Source: Palsa-504 sp963787645
GTDB lineage: Bacteria; Actinomycetota; Actinomycetes; Streptosporangiales; Streptosporangiaceae
Length of the DNA: 64,000 bases
Direction: 5' to 3'
Assembly (NCBI GenBank): GCA_963787645.1
Contig: CAWBDS010000014.1
Span: 620,001-684,000 of the forward strand
Shown here: piece after piece, positions 7,750 to 15,775 of the stretch
Position numbering within the stretch: the first letter of the stretch is position 1
Layout: every line of letters begins with the position of its first letter
The notes under the pieces: generated by a model
Seen by the model: only the letters and a program-made list of their open reading frames with translations
Told to the model about the DNA's origin: nothing
Database searches by the model: none
Position numbers and translations under genes: made by a program

Positions 7750-9126
7750 ATGAGTACTACCAGTACCGGACAGCCAGCGGTGACGCAGACCGAGCGGGTT
7801 CCGCTGTCGCTGAACCAGGAGTTCGTCTGCCTGTTTGACTCTGGCGGTGAGGACGGGCCGTTCGGTCCGCACTACCACATCGTGGAGGCCTGGCGGGTCA
7901 GCGGCCAGGTCGATGTCGACGCGATGCGGCGCGCGCTGCGCGATGTCGTGGAGCGGCACGAGGCGCTGCGTACGGTAATCGTGCGAGACGGCGACGAGAA
8001 GTACCAAGAGATATTTCCTGCTTCCACGCCCGAGCTCTTGGTCCGAGACCTGCCCGCCGAACCGGGGAAGTCACGCGATCAGCAGGCCGAGGAGCTGATC
8101 AGGGACCTCGAGAACGACACGATCGAGGCGGATCAGCCACCGCTGATCAAGGCCGTGCTGGCCTGGTTCGATGACCAGGACTCGGTGCTCGCCCTGATCA
8201 CGCACCATATCGCCACCGACGGCTGGTCGGTCCGGGTGATCATCCGTGACCTGGTCAACCGCTACGCGGCCCAGAAAGGCTTCGAGGCACCAGAGCTGCC
8301 GGAGGCACCGCAGTACCGGGAGTTTGCCGCCTGGAGCCGCGAGGCACCCGACGCCCAGCCCGCCAGCGCGGTCGAGTACTGGCGCAAGAAGCTGTCGGGC
8401 GCCCTGATCAGCGCGCTGCCCACCGACTTCGCCCGGTCGGCCGGCGTGCCGCACATGACCGGCGCGTACCGCTTCTCGATCCCCGCCGACCTGGCCTCCG
8501 CCGTTTCGAAAATGGCCGCCGAGAGCCGGAGCACGACAGCCATCGTCCTGCTCGCCGCCTACGAGGTCGTCGTGCAGCGAAAGCTTGGGTCCAAGGACGT
8601 CATCGTGGCGACCTTCACCCCGGGCCGCGGCGGTCGGTTGTTCCAGGACACGGTCGGGTCGTTCTTCAACTTCATCCCGCTGCGCACCGAGCTCACCGGC
8701 TGCGCGACGTTCCGTGAGGTGCTCGACCGGACCCGCCGGACCTGCCTGGACGCCTACTCTCGAGACATCCCGAGTCTTCACATCTTCGGGCTGGCGCCCG
8801 AGCTGATGGGGCCGGCCATGTCCGACCACGCGGCCGCCGCGGTGTTCCAGGTGTTCCCCGACCCGATCCTGCTTGCCGACAACACCCCTGGTGACCTCAG
8901 GTTCGTCGAGATATCGCGCGAGCCGCGCGGTCAGCAGCGGACCTCGGCCATGCCGGACGGGATGCTGTGGACGCTGAGCGCGGACCCGTCGGACGGCATG
9001 ATCGGGGCGATCACGTTCAAGCGCAACATCTTCAGCGATGAGACCATCGGCGCCATGGCCGAGGAGTTCTCCCGCGTGCTGGCCCAGGTCCTGGCCTCGC
9101 CCGACGCGCCCCTGCAGCTCGGTTAA
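7750..9126 (+). CDS. free-standing condensation enzyme (SgcC5-like)
   Basis: 458 aa, a single condensation domain with no carrier or adenylation partner fused. The ATG follows GAAGGAG. The catalytic motif HHIATDG (residues 152-158) matches HHxxxDG, with His153 the expected base. In C-1027 the equivalent SgcC5 forms an ester between a carrier-bound beta-amino acid and a hydroxyl of the enediyne core. The position directly after the A-PCP gene, 23 bp apart and presumably cotranscribed, supports the same job here: transferring the acyl group held by that carrier. The acceptor hydroxyl could be the diol made by the epoxide hydrolase at 2974; that link is by analogy. Confidence 0.85.
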   Translation: MSTTSTGQPAVTQTERVPLSLNQEFVCLFDSGGEDGPFGPHYHIVEAWRVSGQVDVDAMRRALRDVVERHEALRTVIVRDGDEKYQEIFPASTPELLVRDLPAEPGKSRDQQAEELIRDLENDTIEADQPPLIKAVLAWFDDQDSVLALITHHIATDGWSVRVIIRDLVNRYAAQKGFEAPELPEAPQYREFAAWSREAPDAQPASAVEYWRKKLSGALISALPTDFARSAGVPHMTGAYRFSIPADLASAVSKMAAESRSTTAIVLLAAYEVVVQRKLGSKDVIVATFTPGRGGRLFQDTVGSFFNFIPLRTELTGCATFREVLDRTRRTCLDAYSRDIPSLHIFGLAPELMGPAMSDHAAAAVFQVFPDPILLADNTPGDLRFVEISREPRGQQRTSAMPDGMLWTLSADPSDGMIGAITFKRNIFSDETIGAMAEEFSRVLAQVLASPDAPLQLG

Positions 9127-9235
9127 ACCCACAGGGTGTTCGCGGCGCGATCAAGCCATAGGGAGCGGCTAGCTCGGCCGGGCCGGGAAGCGGGTCAAGG
9201 CCCGGCGTACGTACGCGGCTTCTGTGTGTTCCTCC

Positions 9236-9559
9236 AGGCTGGCCCCACCAGGTGCGGTTGGCCCGCGCGGCCAGCTCGCCGAGCTGGGCCAGGCTGGCCG
9301 TGGTCAAGAAGATGTTGCCGCCCACGCTCAGCCCCGCGGCGCGGGCGCGCTGGATGGCCAGGCCCGCGTCGTCGCAGAACCGGTGCGCCTCCGCCAGCAC
9401 CCACTCGATGTCCGCCAGCGGCATCGCGCCATATCCGGTGCCCTGGGCCCAGCAATGCCGGCACACCGTCGGACAGCCCGCAACCTCCATGCACGGATAC
9501 AGCCCCGACACCGCGCCCAGGTCGCCCGGCCCGCCGCCGGCTGCCGTTCCTTCGCTCAC
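9236..9559 (-). pseudogene. radical SAM protein relic
   Basis: A reverse-strand frame from about 9559 reads GLYPCMEVAGCPTVCRHCWA, whose CxxxCxxC (frame positions 51, 55, 58) is the 4Fe-4S cluster motif of radical SAM enzymes. About 30 residues later, near 9358, it jumps to RARAAGLSVGGNIFLTTASL. That segment resembles a late barrel strand of the same kind of protein, so most of the barrel is missing. Similarity fades after about 9236. The remnant is about 105 codons, against several hundred for a working enzyme. Read as an internally deleted, C-terminally truncated gene. It lies between the condensation and serine hydrolase genes. Confidence 0.65.
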
Positions 9560-9634
9560 CCTCACATCATCGGCCGGCCGGTCCCTGACCTCACACCCAT
9601 TTCCGGCCGCCCCCACCGCTGCCAAGGGCAGGAA

Positions 9635-10828
9635 TCAGTCGTCGATCGCTCCGTAGGCCAGGGTCCAGAAGTCGCGGTAGATGGCCGGGGGAGTGAAGAC
9701 GAACTTCGCGCAGCCGGTCATCAAGATCATGTCCAGGTCCTCGCGGGGATCGGCGTACCAGACCGAGCCCAGGCCGCCGTTCCAGCCGAACCGCCCGACC
9801 GGCTCGGCCAGGCCGTCCCGCTTGGTGGCCACCGACATGCCCAGTCCCCAGCCGTGGCTGGCGAAATACGGCGCGAACGGGCCGGATTCTTGCTTCTGTT
9901 CGGACGTGAGCTGGTCCGCGGTCATCATCTCGACCGATGCTCTGGACAGCAGACGCCCGCCGTCATACCTGCCCTGGCGCAGCATCATCTCCCCGAAGGC
10001 CAGGTAGTCGGGCACGGTTGAGACCAGACCGCCAGCACCGGACGGGAACGCCGGGGGCTGGCGCCACATGCTGTCAGCGACGGCGTCGTAAACGTCGGCC
10101 CCATTGTCGTGGTAGCCGGTAGCCAGCCGGGCCAGGCTGGCCGGCGGAACGCTGAAGCCGGTGTCAGCCATCTTCAGCGGCTCAAATATCCGCTCCCGCA
10201 GGAATTCGTCGAACGGCTGGCCCGTGGCGCGGCCGATCAGCACGCCCAGCACGTCTGAGCCGGTGTTGTACATCCAGCCGGCACCGGGCTGATGCATCAG
10301 GGGCAGGGTGCCCAGCCGACGCATCCACTCATCGGGCGCAGGGGTGTTCACCGGGTCCGGCGGGCCCTGGCCCAGGCGCAATTCCTGTATCGCCTCCTGA
10401 ATCGGATAGGTGCCGGGCGGGGCGATGACCATGCCGAATCCCCAGACCAAGGTGAGCAGGTCGCGCACGGTGACCGGCCGGCTGGCCGGCACCGTGTCAT
10501 CCAGCGAACTATCCAGGTTCCGCAGCACCACACGGTCCGCGAGCTCGGGCAGGAACCGGTCCACCGGGTCCTCCAGGCGCAGCGTGCACTCCTGCACGCA
10601 GATCATCGCCGCGGCGGCAGTGATCGGCTTGGTCATCGAGGAGATACGGAAGATCGTGTCATTGTGGATGGGTGTGCCATCCAGGTCGGCCGCGCCGATC
10701 GGCTCGATGACCGTGTCGCCTCGCCGACTCACCGCCAGCACGAGCCCGGGTACCTCGCCGCGCTCGACGAAGCCCGCCATAACGTCACGCATGCGGCCCA
10801 GCCGCGATTTTGACAATCCGCCGGTCAT
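9635..10828 (-). CDS. serine hydrolase, class C beta-lactamase / esterase family
   Basis: 397 aa; GAGAGGAAA precedes the ATG. The fold is recognisable from SMTK (Ser64-x-x-Lys67), the nucleophile pair of the beta-lactamase/D-alanyl carboxypeptidase/EstB superfamily. A YNT motif in the middle (the YxN equivalent) and HGWG near the C-terminus also fit. No signal peptide is visible, so it acts in the cytoplasm. Members of this family include esterases, transesterases (LovD type) and amidohydrolases. Within the cluster it could acylate or deacylate an intermediate, but this cannot be told from sequence. A TetR-type palindrome lies 35 bp upstream. Confidence 0.85.
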   Translation of the reverse strand: MTGGLSKSRLGRMRDVMAGFVERGEVPGLVLAVSRRGDTVIEPIGAADLDGTPIHNDTIFRISSMTKPITAAAAMICVQECTLRLEDPVDRFLPELADRVVLRNLDSSLDDTVPASRPVTVRDLLTLVWGFGMVIAPPGTYPIQEAIQELRLGQGPPDPVNTPAPDEWMRRLGTLPLMHQPGAGWMYNTGSDVLGVLIGRATGQPFDEFLRERIFEPLKMADTGFSVPPASLARLATGYHDNGADVYDAVADSMWRQPPAFPSGAGGLVSTVPDYLAFGEMMLRQGRYDGGRLLSRASVEMMTADQLTSEQKQESGPFAPYFASHGWGLGMSVATKRDGLAEPVGRFGWNGGLGSVWYADPREDLDMILMTGCAKFVFTPPAIYRDFWTLAYGAIDD

Positions 10829-10862
10829 GTCCGGTTTCCTCTCCAGGCAGGCGTCGCCTTTT

Positions 10863-10876
10863 TAGACGGTCGTCTA
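10863..10876. promoter_or_regulatory. TetR-type operator palindrome
   Basis: TAGACGGTCGTCTA is a perfect palindrome (TAGACG / CGTCTA around GT). It sits in the 210-bp divergent spacer between the serine hydrolase (start 10828) and the second flavin monooxygenase (start 11039). The form is typical of TetR-family operators. Confidence 0.55.
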
Positions 10877-11038
10877 TTCCCGACGGTGACACCGGGGTTC
10901 GCGATGTGCATCTTCTTCCTTGCCTCGCGCCATTAGCGCCCTAGCGCCAGGGGCAATCTCGAAGATGTGCGGCAATGTGGCATCACCGCAAGGTGAGTGA
11001 GTTAGGGAGCCGCGGATCGGGTTACCAGGGAGAAGTCT

Positions 11039-12223
11039 GTGGAAGCAGTGAAGATCCCGTCGCGAGCCGAGCTTGCTCAGCGCGTGGCCGATATCGTACC
11101 GATCCTGCGGGCGAATGCCGCGTGGGGAGAGCAGCACCGGCGCCTGGCCGACGAGGTCGTCGAGGCGATGATCGACGCCGGAGTCTTGCGCATGCTCGTT
11201 CCCACCCAGTACGGCGGCTACGAAAGCGACATGCAGACCGTCGTCGACGTGGGCATCCAGCTCGGCCGGGGAGACGGGTCACCGGCCTTCTGCGCGACCG
11301 CGTGGTGGGCTCAGTGCTGGGCGGTCGCGCACTTCCCGGACGCGGTCCAGGACCAGATCTTCGGAGATAGCCCGGACGTGCGGATCTGCGGGACCCTGGT
11401 GCCGAACGGCAAGGGTGAGATCACCAAGGACGGCGTGGTGGTGTCCGGGGAGTGGGGGTTCAACAGCGGCGCCTGGCACAGCCAGTGGAAGTTCTTCTCG
11501 ACGCTGGCGCTCAACCCGGCCGGCGAGATCGAGCCGATCGCCTGCGTCGTGCCGATGAGCGATATGGAGATCGTCGACGACTGGGATGTCGCGGGCCTGC
11601 GCGGCACCGGCAGCGTGACGCTGGTGGCCAGGGAGGTGTTCGTCCCGCGGGAGCGCTACCAGTGGATGAGCCAGGTCGCACGCCAGGAATACGACTCCGA
11701 GGCCAACGCCGACTCGCCCTGTTACCGCGGCCCGATCATCGGGGTGCTGTCGAACATCAACACGGGCAAGCAGATCGGGCTGGCGCAGGCCGCCAGGGAG
11801 GCGTTCCTCGACCGGATCCACCGGCGCACCATCCAGCACACCAACTACGCGACGCAGGCCGAGTGGCCGATCACTCACCTGCAGGTCGCCGAGGCCGACC
11901 TGAAGATCGACGAGGCCGAGTACCACGCCCGCAGGCTCGCGGCCCTGGTCGACTACAAGGGCCTGGCCAACGAGCCGTACACGCTGCGCGAACGAGCCTA
12001 CTGCCGGGTCGCGGTCGGGCGGGTGTCCCAGCTGTGCTGCGACGCGGCCAACATCTACAACATGGCCGGCGGTGCGAGCGGCATTTACAGTTCCATGCCT
12101 ATTCAGCGCATTCAGCGCGACCTCCAGGCGATCAGCCTGCACGCCGTCAACATGCCAGTGAAAAACTATGAGCTCTACGGAAGGGTCCTGTGCGGCCTGG
12201 AGCCCAACACGTTCTTTATCTAG
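11039..12223 (+). CDS. acyl-CoA-dehydrogenase-fold flavin-dependent monooxygenase, copy 2
   Basis: 394 aa from GTG 11039, preceded by AGGGAGA. It is a paralogue of the gene at 1672, with the same length and near-colinear sequence. Both have DAGxxRMxVPxxYGGxES near residues 45-65, the hydroxylase-type motif (GEWGFNSGAWHSQW) and the C-terminal YGRVLCGLEPNT. It belongs to the flavin-dependent two-component monooxygenases that use reduced flavin from a separate reductase, here most likely the product at 22156. Two copies suggest two oxidations on similar substrates, or on two positions of one carrier-bound substrate. A desaturase role cannot be excluded. Confidence 0.75.
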   Translation: MEAVKIPSRAELAQRVADIVPILRANAAWGEQHRRLADEVVEAMIDAGVLRMLVPTQYGGYESDMQTVVDVGIQLGRGDGSPAFCATAWWAQCWAVAHFPDAVQDQIFGDSPDVRICGTLVPNGKGEITKDGVVVSGEWGFNSGAWHSQWKFFSTLALNPAGEIEPIACVVPMSDMEIVDDWDVAGLRGTGSVTLVAREVFVPRERYQWMSQVARQEYDSEANADSPCYRGPIIGVLSNINTGKQIGLAQAAREAFLDRIHRRTIQHTNYATQAEWPITHLQVAEADLKIDEAEYHARRLAALVDYKGLANEPYTLRERAYCRVAVGRVSQLCCDAANIYNMAGGASGIYSSMPIQRIQRDLQAISLHAVNMPVKNYELYGRVLCGLEPNTFFI

Positions 12224-12743
12224 CGTCCCGAGCATAGGTGCGGCTGTAGGACCACTGGCGTACTTTTAATTCTGCCGAACGGGCCGTGGTGCGCGCGGCC
12301 CGGCTTGCCCCGAGCAGGCCGTGGCGGCGCGAGTGGCCGTGGCGGCGCGAGTGGCCGTGGGTGCCCGTGGCGCGGCGCGGCGTTACGGCACGGCCCGCTG
12401 CGCGGCCACGGTGCGCGGGCGGCTGTCGGACGCCGGTGCCAAGGCCCGCGTCGCCCAGCTGATACCGCCGGACATCGCCGAGCAGGTACCGCAAGCGCGA
12501 CGGGACGCCCGGCTAGCACCGCTTGTTCCTCGACGGCCGGCGGGACGGGCTGACGGGTCCGCTCGGGCCAATTTTGCTGACCCCAGACATTCTCCTGAAT
12601 TGTTCTGGCGACCACGGATTCTCGCGCAATGAGCAAGGTCCGAGATGGAGCAGGACGGCGGTCGCCGCACATTGGGGCGTATGCACTCATCGACATGTCG
12701 CCATGTGCCAGGCGACGCTACCCGGCAGCTGTGAGGGAGAATC
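12224..12743. other. gene-free 520-bp spacer upstream of the PKS operon
   Basis: No frame here has a recognisable protein family. It contains two exact copies of an 18-bp unit, GTGGCGGCGCGAGTGGCC (12321-12338, 12339-12356). A 19-bp string, CCGAACGGGCCGTGGTGCG (about 12276-12294), also occurs at about 47890 beside the corA relic. The last part must hold the promoter of the 13-kb core operon; I see no clear -35/-10. Confidence 0.5.
12321..12356. repeat. 18-bp tandem repeat, two exact copies
   Basis: GTGGCGGCGCGAGTGGCC is repeated head to tail, followed by a diverged partial copy. It lies in the non-coding spacer upstream of the PKS operon. Confidence 0.85.
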
Positions 12744-14732
12744 ATGTCAACTACGCGCACCAGGCTGCGTCGCCTCGTGCCCGCAATTGTGCCCATCCCG
12801 CTGCTGGTGGGGCTATTGGTCGGCGCGAATGTGGCCGTCGCCTCCAACGCGAATGCCAACACGGTCGCGGCGGCGTACAAGTTCCAGGGCATGCCGATCG
12901 CGATGCCGCCGGGTTACCACCCGACTCAGACGCTCCGCCCGGTGAACGGCGCCTACCAGCACCTAGTGTCGTGGATCTCGTCGGTGGGCGCCAGCATCGC
13001 GATGACCGACGTCACTGGTCACGGCCTGGACGACGGCATGTGCATCGTCGATACGCGGACCAACGACGTGATCATCACGTACGCGCCGACGGCGCCGGCG
13101 GCAGACCGGTTCGCGCCGTTCGTGCTCAATCCGGCTCCGCTGCCCTACAACTCGACCATGGCTCCGATGGGCTGTGTGCCCGGCGACTACAACGGCGACG
13201 GGCGGATGGACTTCCTGGTCTACTACTGGGGCCGCACCCCGATCATCTACCTGGCGCGATCGAATGCGACCACTCCGTCGGCCAGCGCTTACAAGCCGGT
13301 GGAAATCCTGCCGGAGGACGTGAACGGCCAGTACAGCGGGCCCGACTGGAACACCAACGCGGTAGCCGTGGCCAACTTCGAGGGCAATGGCCACCCCGAC
13401 CTGTTCGTCGGGAACTACTTCCCGGACTCCGCGGTCCTGGACCCCAACGGCATCGACAACGTGCAGATGCCGTCCTCGCTGTCCGACGCGCAGAACGGCG
13501 GCGGCGACTATATGTTCCAGTGGCTGGGCGGTACCTCGGGACCGAACCCGACCGTGCGCTACCAGATCGTCAAGAACGCGATCCCGTACGCCGACTCGAC
13601 CGGGTGGACGCTGGGCGCGGCCACCGCGGACCTGACCGGTAGCGGGCTGCCCGACCTGTACATCGCGAACGACTTCGGGCCCGGTCACCTGCTGTACAAC
13701 GAGTCCACCCCCGGACATCTCAAGTTCGGCCTGGCGTGGGGGCAGCATGGCGCACTCACGCCCAAGTCGTTCGTGCTCGGCCGCGGATCGTTCAAGGGCA
13801 TGGGCGCCGACTTCGGCGACCTGGCCGACAACGGCCGGTACGACCTGATGGTCAGCGACATCACCACCCCCTGGGGCCTGCAGGAAAGCAACCTCGTGTT
13901 CATGAACCAGGCGACCAGCGGCCAGCAGATGCAGCAGGACCTGGCGCGGAGCGTGGCGCCCTTTAACCAGGAAGCCGAGCAGATGGGCATGGCCTGGACC
14001 GGCTGGACCTGGGATGTCAAGTTCGGCGACTTCCTGAACAGCGGGAACCTTGATGCGGTCCAGACGGACGGTTTCATCAAGGGGACCATCGACCGCTGGA
14101 ACTGGCTGCAGGAAATGGCCATGACCAACGACGACCTGCTCAGCAACCCGGCGAACTGGCCACTGGTCGAGCCGGGCGACGACATCGCGGGCCACCAGTG
14201 TCCCGCGTTCTACGCCGACGGCGGCAACGACCAGTTCGTGAACATCAGCCAGCAACTCGGCATGTGCACCACGGCCGACCAGATTCCGACCAGGGGCGTC
14301 GCCACGGCGGACGTCCAGGGCAACGGCGCGCTGGACTTCGCGCTCGCCCGGCAGTGGGGAGCGCCCATCTTCTACCAGAACGAGTCGCCGAACCTCGGGC
14401 ACTACCTCGGCCTGAACCTGTACCGGCCGGCCACTGACGGCGGCACTCCGGGCCAGGGCCTCGAGGGCCTGGGCGTCCCCGCGTACGGGACCACGGTCAC
14501 GATCGACGCTGGCGGAAAGACGCAGATCTCTCAGCTCGACGGCGGCAGCGGCAGCGCGGGCAAGCGCAGCTTCGAGGTCTCCTTCGGACTCGGTTCGTAC
14601 AACGGGCCGGTCACGGCGCACCTGCAGTGGGTCGACAACGGCGGCCAGCAGCACCAGCAGGTCATCTCTCTCACCCCCGGAACCCACAACCTGATGCTCA
14701 CCAGCACCGCGACGGAGGTTGCCAGCTCATGA
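12744..14732 (+). CDS. unbV: enediyne protein UnbV (CRTAC1/ASPIC, FG-GAP repeats)
   Basis: 662 aa; GAGGGAG precedes the ATG. Residues 1-~38 form a signal peptide: Arg-rich start, then a hydrophobic run to about 33. The body holds FG-GAP/VCBS-type repeats, several with Asp/Asn-rich calcium-like loops such as DYNGDGRMDF (~148), ANFEGNGHPDL, ADLTGSGLPDL and ADVQGNGALDF, giving a beta-propeller. The C-terminal ~90 residues match the ASPIC/UnbV domain. UnbV (E4 type) is one of the five-gene enediyne cassette and its biochemical role is still unknown; the signal peptide suggests an extracytoplasmic place. It is the first gene of the overlapped operon UnbV-UnbU-PKSE-TEBC. Confidence 0.92.
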   Translation: MSTTRTRLRRLVPAIVPIPLLVGLLVGANVAVASNANANTVAAAYKFQGMPIAMPPGYHPTQTLRPVNGAYQHLVSWISSVGASIAMTDVTGHGLDDGMCIVDTRTNDVIITYAPTAPAADRFAPFVLNPAPLPYNSTMAPMGCVPGDYNGDGRMDFLVYYWGRTPIIYLARSNATTPSASAYKPVEILPEDVNGQYSGPDWNTNAVAVANFEGNGHPDLFVGNYFPDSAVLDPNGIDNVQMPSSLSDAQNGGGDYMFQWLGGTSGPNPTVRYQIVKNAIPYADSTGWTLGAATADLTGSGLPDLYIANDFGPGHLLYNESTPGHLKFGLAWGQHGALTPKSFVLGRGSFKGMGADFGDLADNGRYDLMVSDITTPWGLQESNLVFMNQATSGQQMQQDLARSVAPFNQEAEQMGMAWTGWTWDVKFGDFLNSGNLDAVQTDGFIKGTIDRWNWLQEMAMTNDDLLSNPANWPLVEPGDDIAGHQCPAFYADGGNDQFVNISQQLGMCTTADQIPTRGVATADVQGNGALDFALARQWGAPIFYQNESPNLGHYLGLNLYRPATDGGTPGQGLEGLGVPAYGTTVTIDAGGKTQISQLDGGSGSAGKRSFEVSFGLGSYNGPVTAHLQWVDNGGQQHQQVISLTPGTHNLMLTSTATEVASS

Positions 14733-15775
14733 CCGCCACGATCCAGGCACAGGACGGCGCGCTGACCACGCCGCCGCCCGCGAAGGCGAAAAAGCCGGCC
14801 GACCCCCGCTATCTCGCGCTCCGCAACTTCGCGATCTCGATCAGCGCGTTCAACGTCTTCGGCTACACCATGCTGGGTTTCGAGCAGCCCTGGCTGTTCG
14901 CCCTGTTCGCGGTCATCACCGGCTACACCCTGGACCTCACCCTCGAGACGATCAGCGCCTGGGCCTACCAGCGGCAACCGGAGTACCGCGGCCGCGGGCT
15001 ACGCGGCCTGTATGAGTTCCTGCTGCCCGCGCACATCACCGCACTCGCCGTCAACATGCTGCTGTACGCCAACAACCAGTTCTGGCCGATCATGTTCGGC
15101 GTGTTCGTGGCGGTCGGCTCGAAGTACGTCCTGCGGGCGCCGATCGCCGGCCGGATGCGGCACTTCATGAACCCGTCCAACCTCGGCATCACCATCTGCC
15201 TGCTGGTGTTCGCCCGCTGGATCAGCATCTCGCCGCCGTACATGTTCTCCGAGTGGGCGAGCTCCTACTTCCGGCTGTTCATCCCGATCGTCATCCTGAT
15301 CTCCGGGACCGTGCTCAACACCATGCTCACCAAGCGGGTGGCGCTGATCGTCGGCTGGATGGGCGGCTTCTTCATCCAGGCGTTCGTCCGGCACTGGCTG
15401 TGGGGTGTCCAGCTGAACACCGCGCTCACGGTCATGACCGGTATCGCGTTCATCCTGTTCACCAACTACATGATCACCGACCCCGGCACCACCCCATCGC
15501 GGCCGCGTGCGCAGTTCATGTTCGGCAGCAGCGTGGCCTTCGTCTACGCGGTGCTCATGCAGTTCAACATCGTCTACACCCTGTTCTTCGCGACCTGCAT
15601 CGTCTGCGCCTTCCGCGGCCTGGGCTGGTGGGGCGCGTACTGGATGAAGAAGCGCCGGTCCGCGGACGCCGGGCCGACGGGCGTGACCCTGGTCGACCCG
15701 GGTCCCGTGATCGAAGCCCCCGCCACCAACGGCTCCAACGGCAAGGTACCGACAGGAGAAACGGTCACCGCATGA
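14729..15775 (+). CDS. unbU: enediyne membrane protein UnbU
   Basis: 348 aa; the ATG overlaps the UnbV stop by 4 bp. A short polar N-terminus (~30 residues) is followed by roughly six to eight membrane segments (for example WLFALFAVITGYTL and NTALTVMTGIAFILF). There is a loop containing MRHFMNPSNLGITI and a polar C-terminal tail. It matches the UnbU/E5 family of the enediyne cassette, distantly like RnfD/NqrB flavin-binding membrane subunits. Its function is unproven; an electron-transfer role at the membrane has been a speculation by fold. The stop overlaps the PKS start by 4 bp, so translation is coupled. Confidence 0.92.
   Translation: MTATIQAQDGALTTPPPAKAKKPADPRYLALRNFAISISAFNVFGYTMLGFEQPWLFALFAVITGYTLDLTLETISAWAYQRQPEYRGRGLRGLYEFLLPAHITALAVNMLLYANNQFWPIMFGVFVAVGSKYVLRAPIAGRMRHFMNPSNLGITICLLVFARWISISPPYMFSEWASSYFRLFIPIVILISGTVLNTMLTKRVALIVGWMGGFFIQAFVRHWLWGVQLNTALTVMTGIAFILFTNYMITDPGTTPSRPRAQFMFGSSVAFVYAVLMQFNIVYTLFFATCIVCAFRGLGWWGAYWMKKRRSADAGPTGVTLVDPGPVIEAPATNGSNGKVPTGETVTA

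Noticed and set aside
12963..14687. 574-codon open frame opposite unbV
   Set aside because: Antisense shadow of UnbV with no family resemblance.
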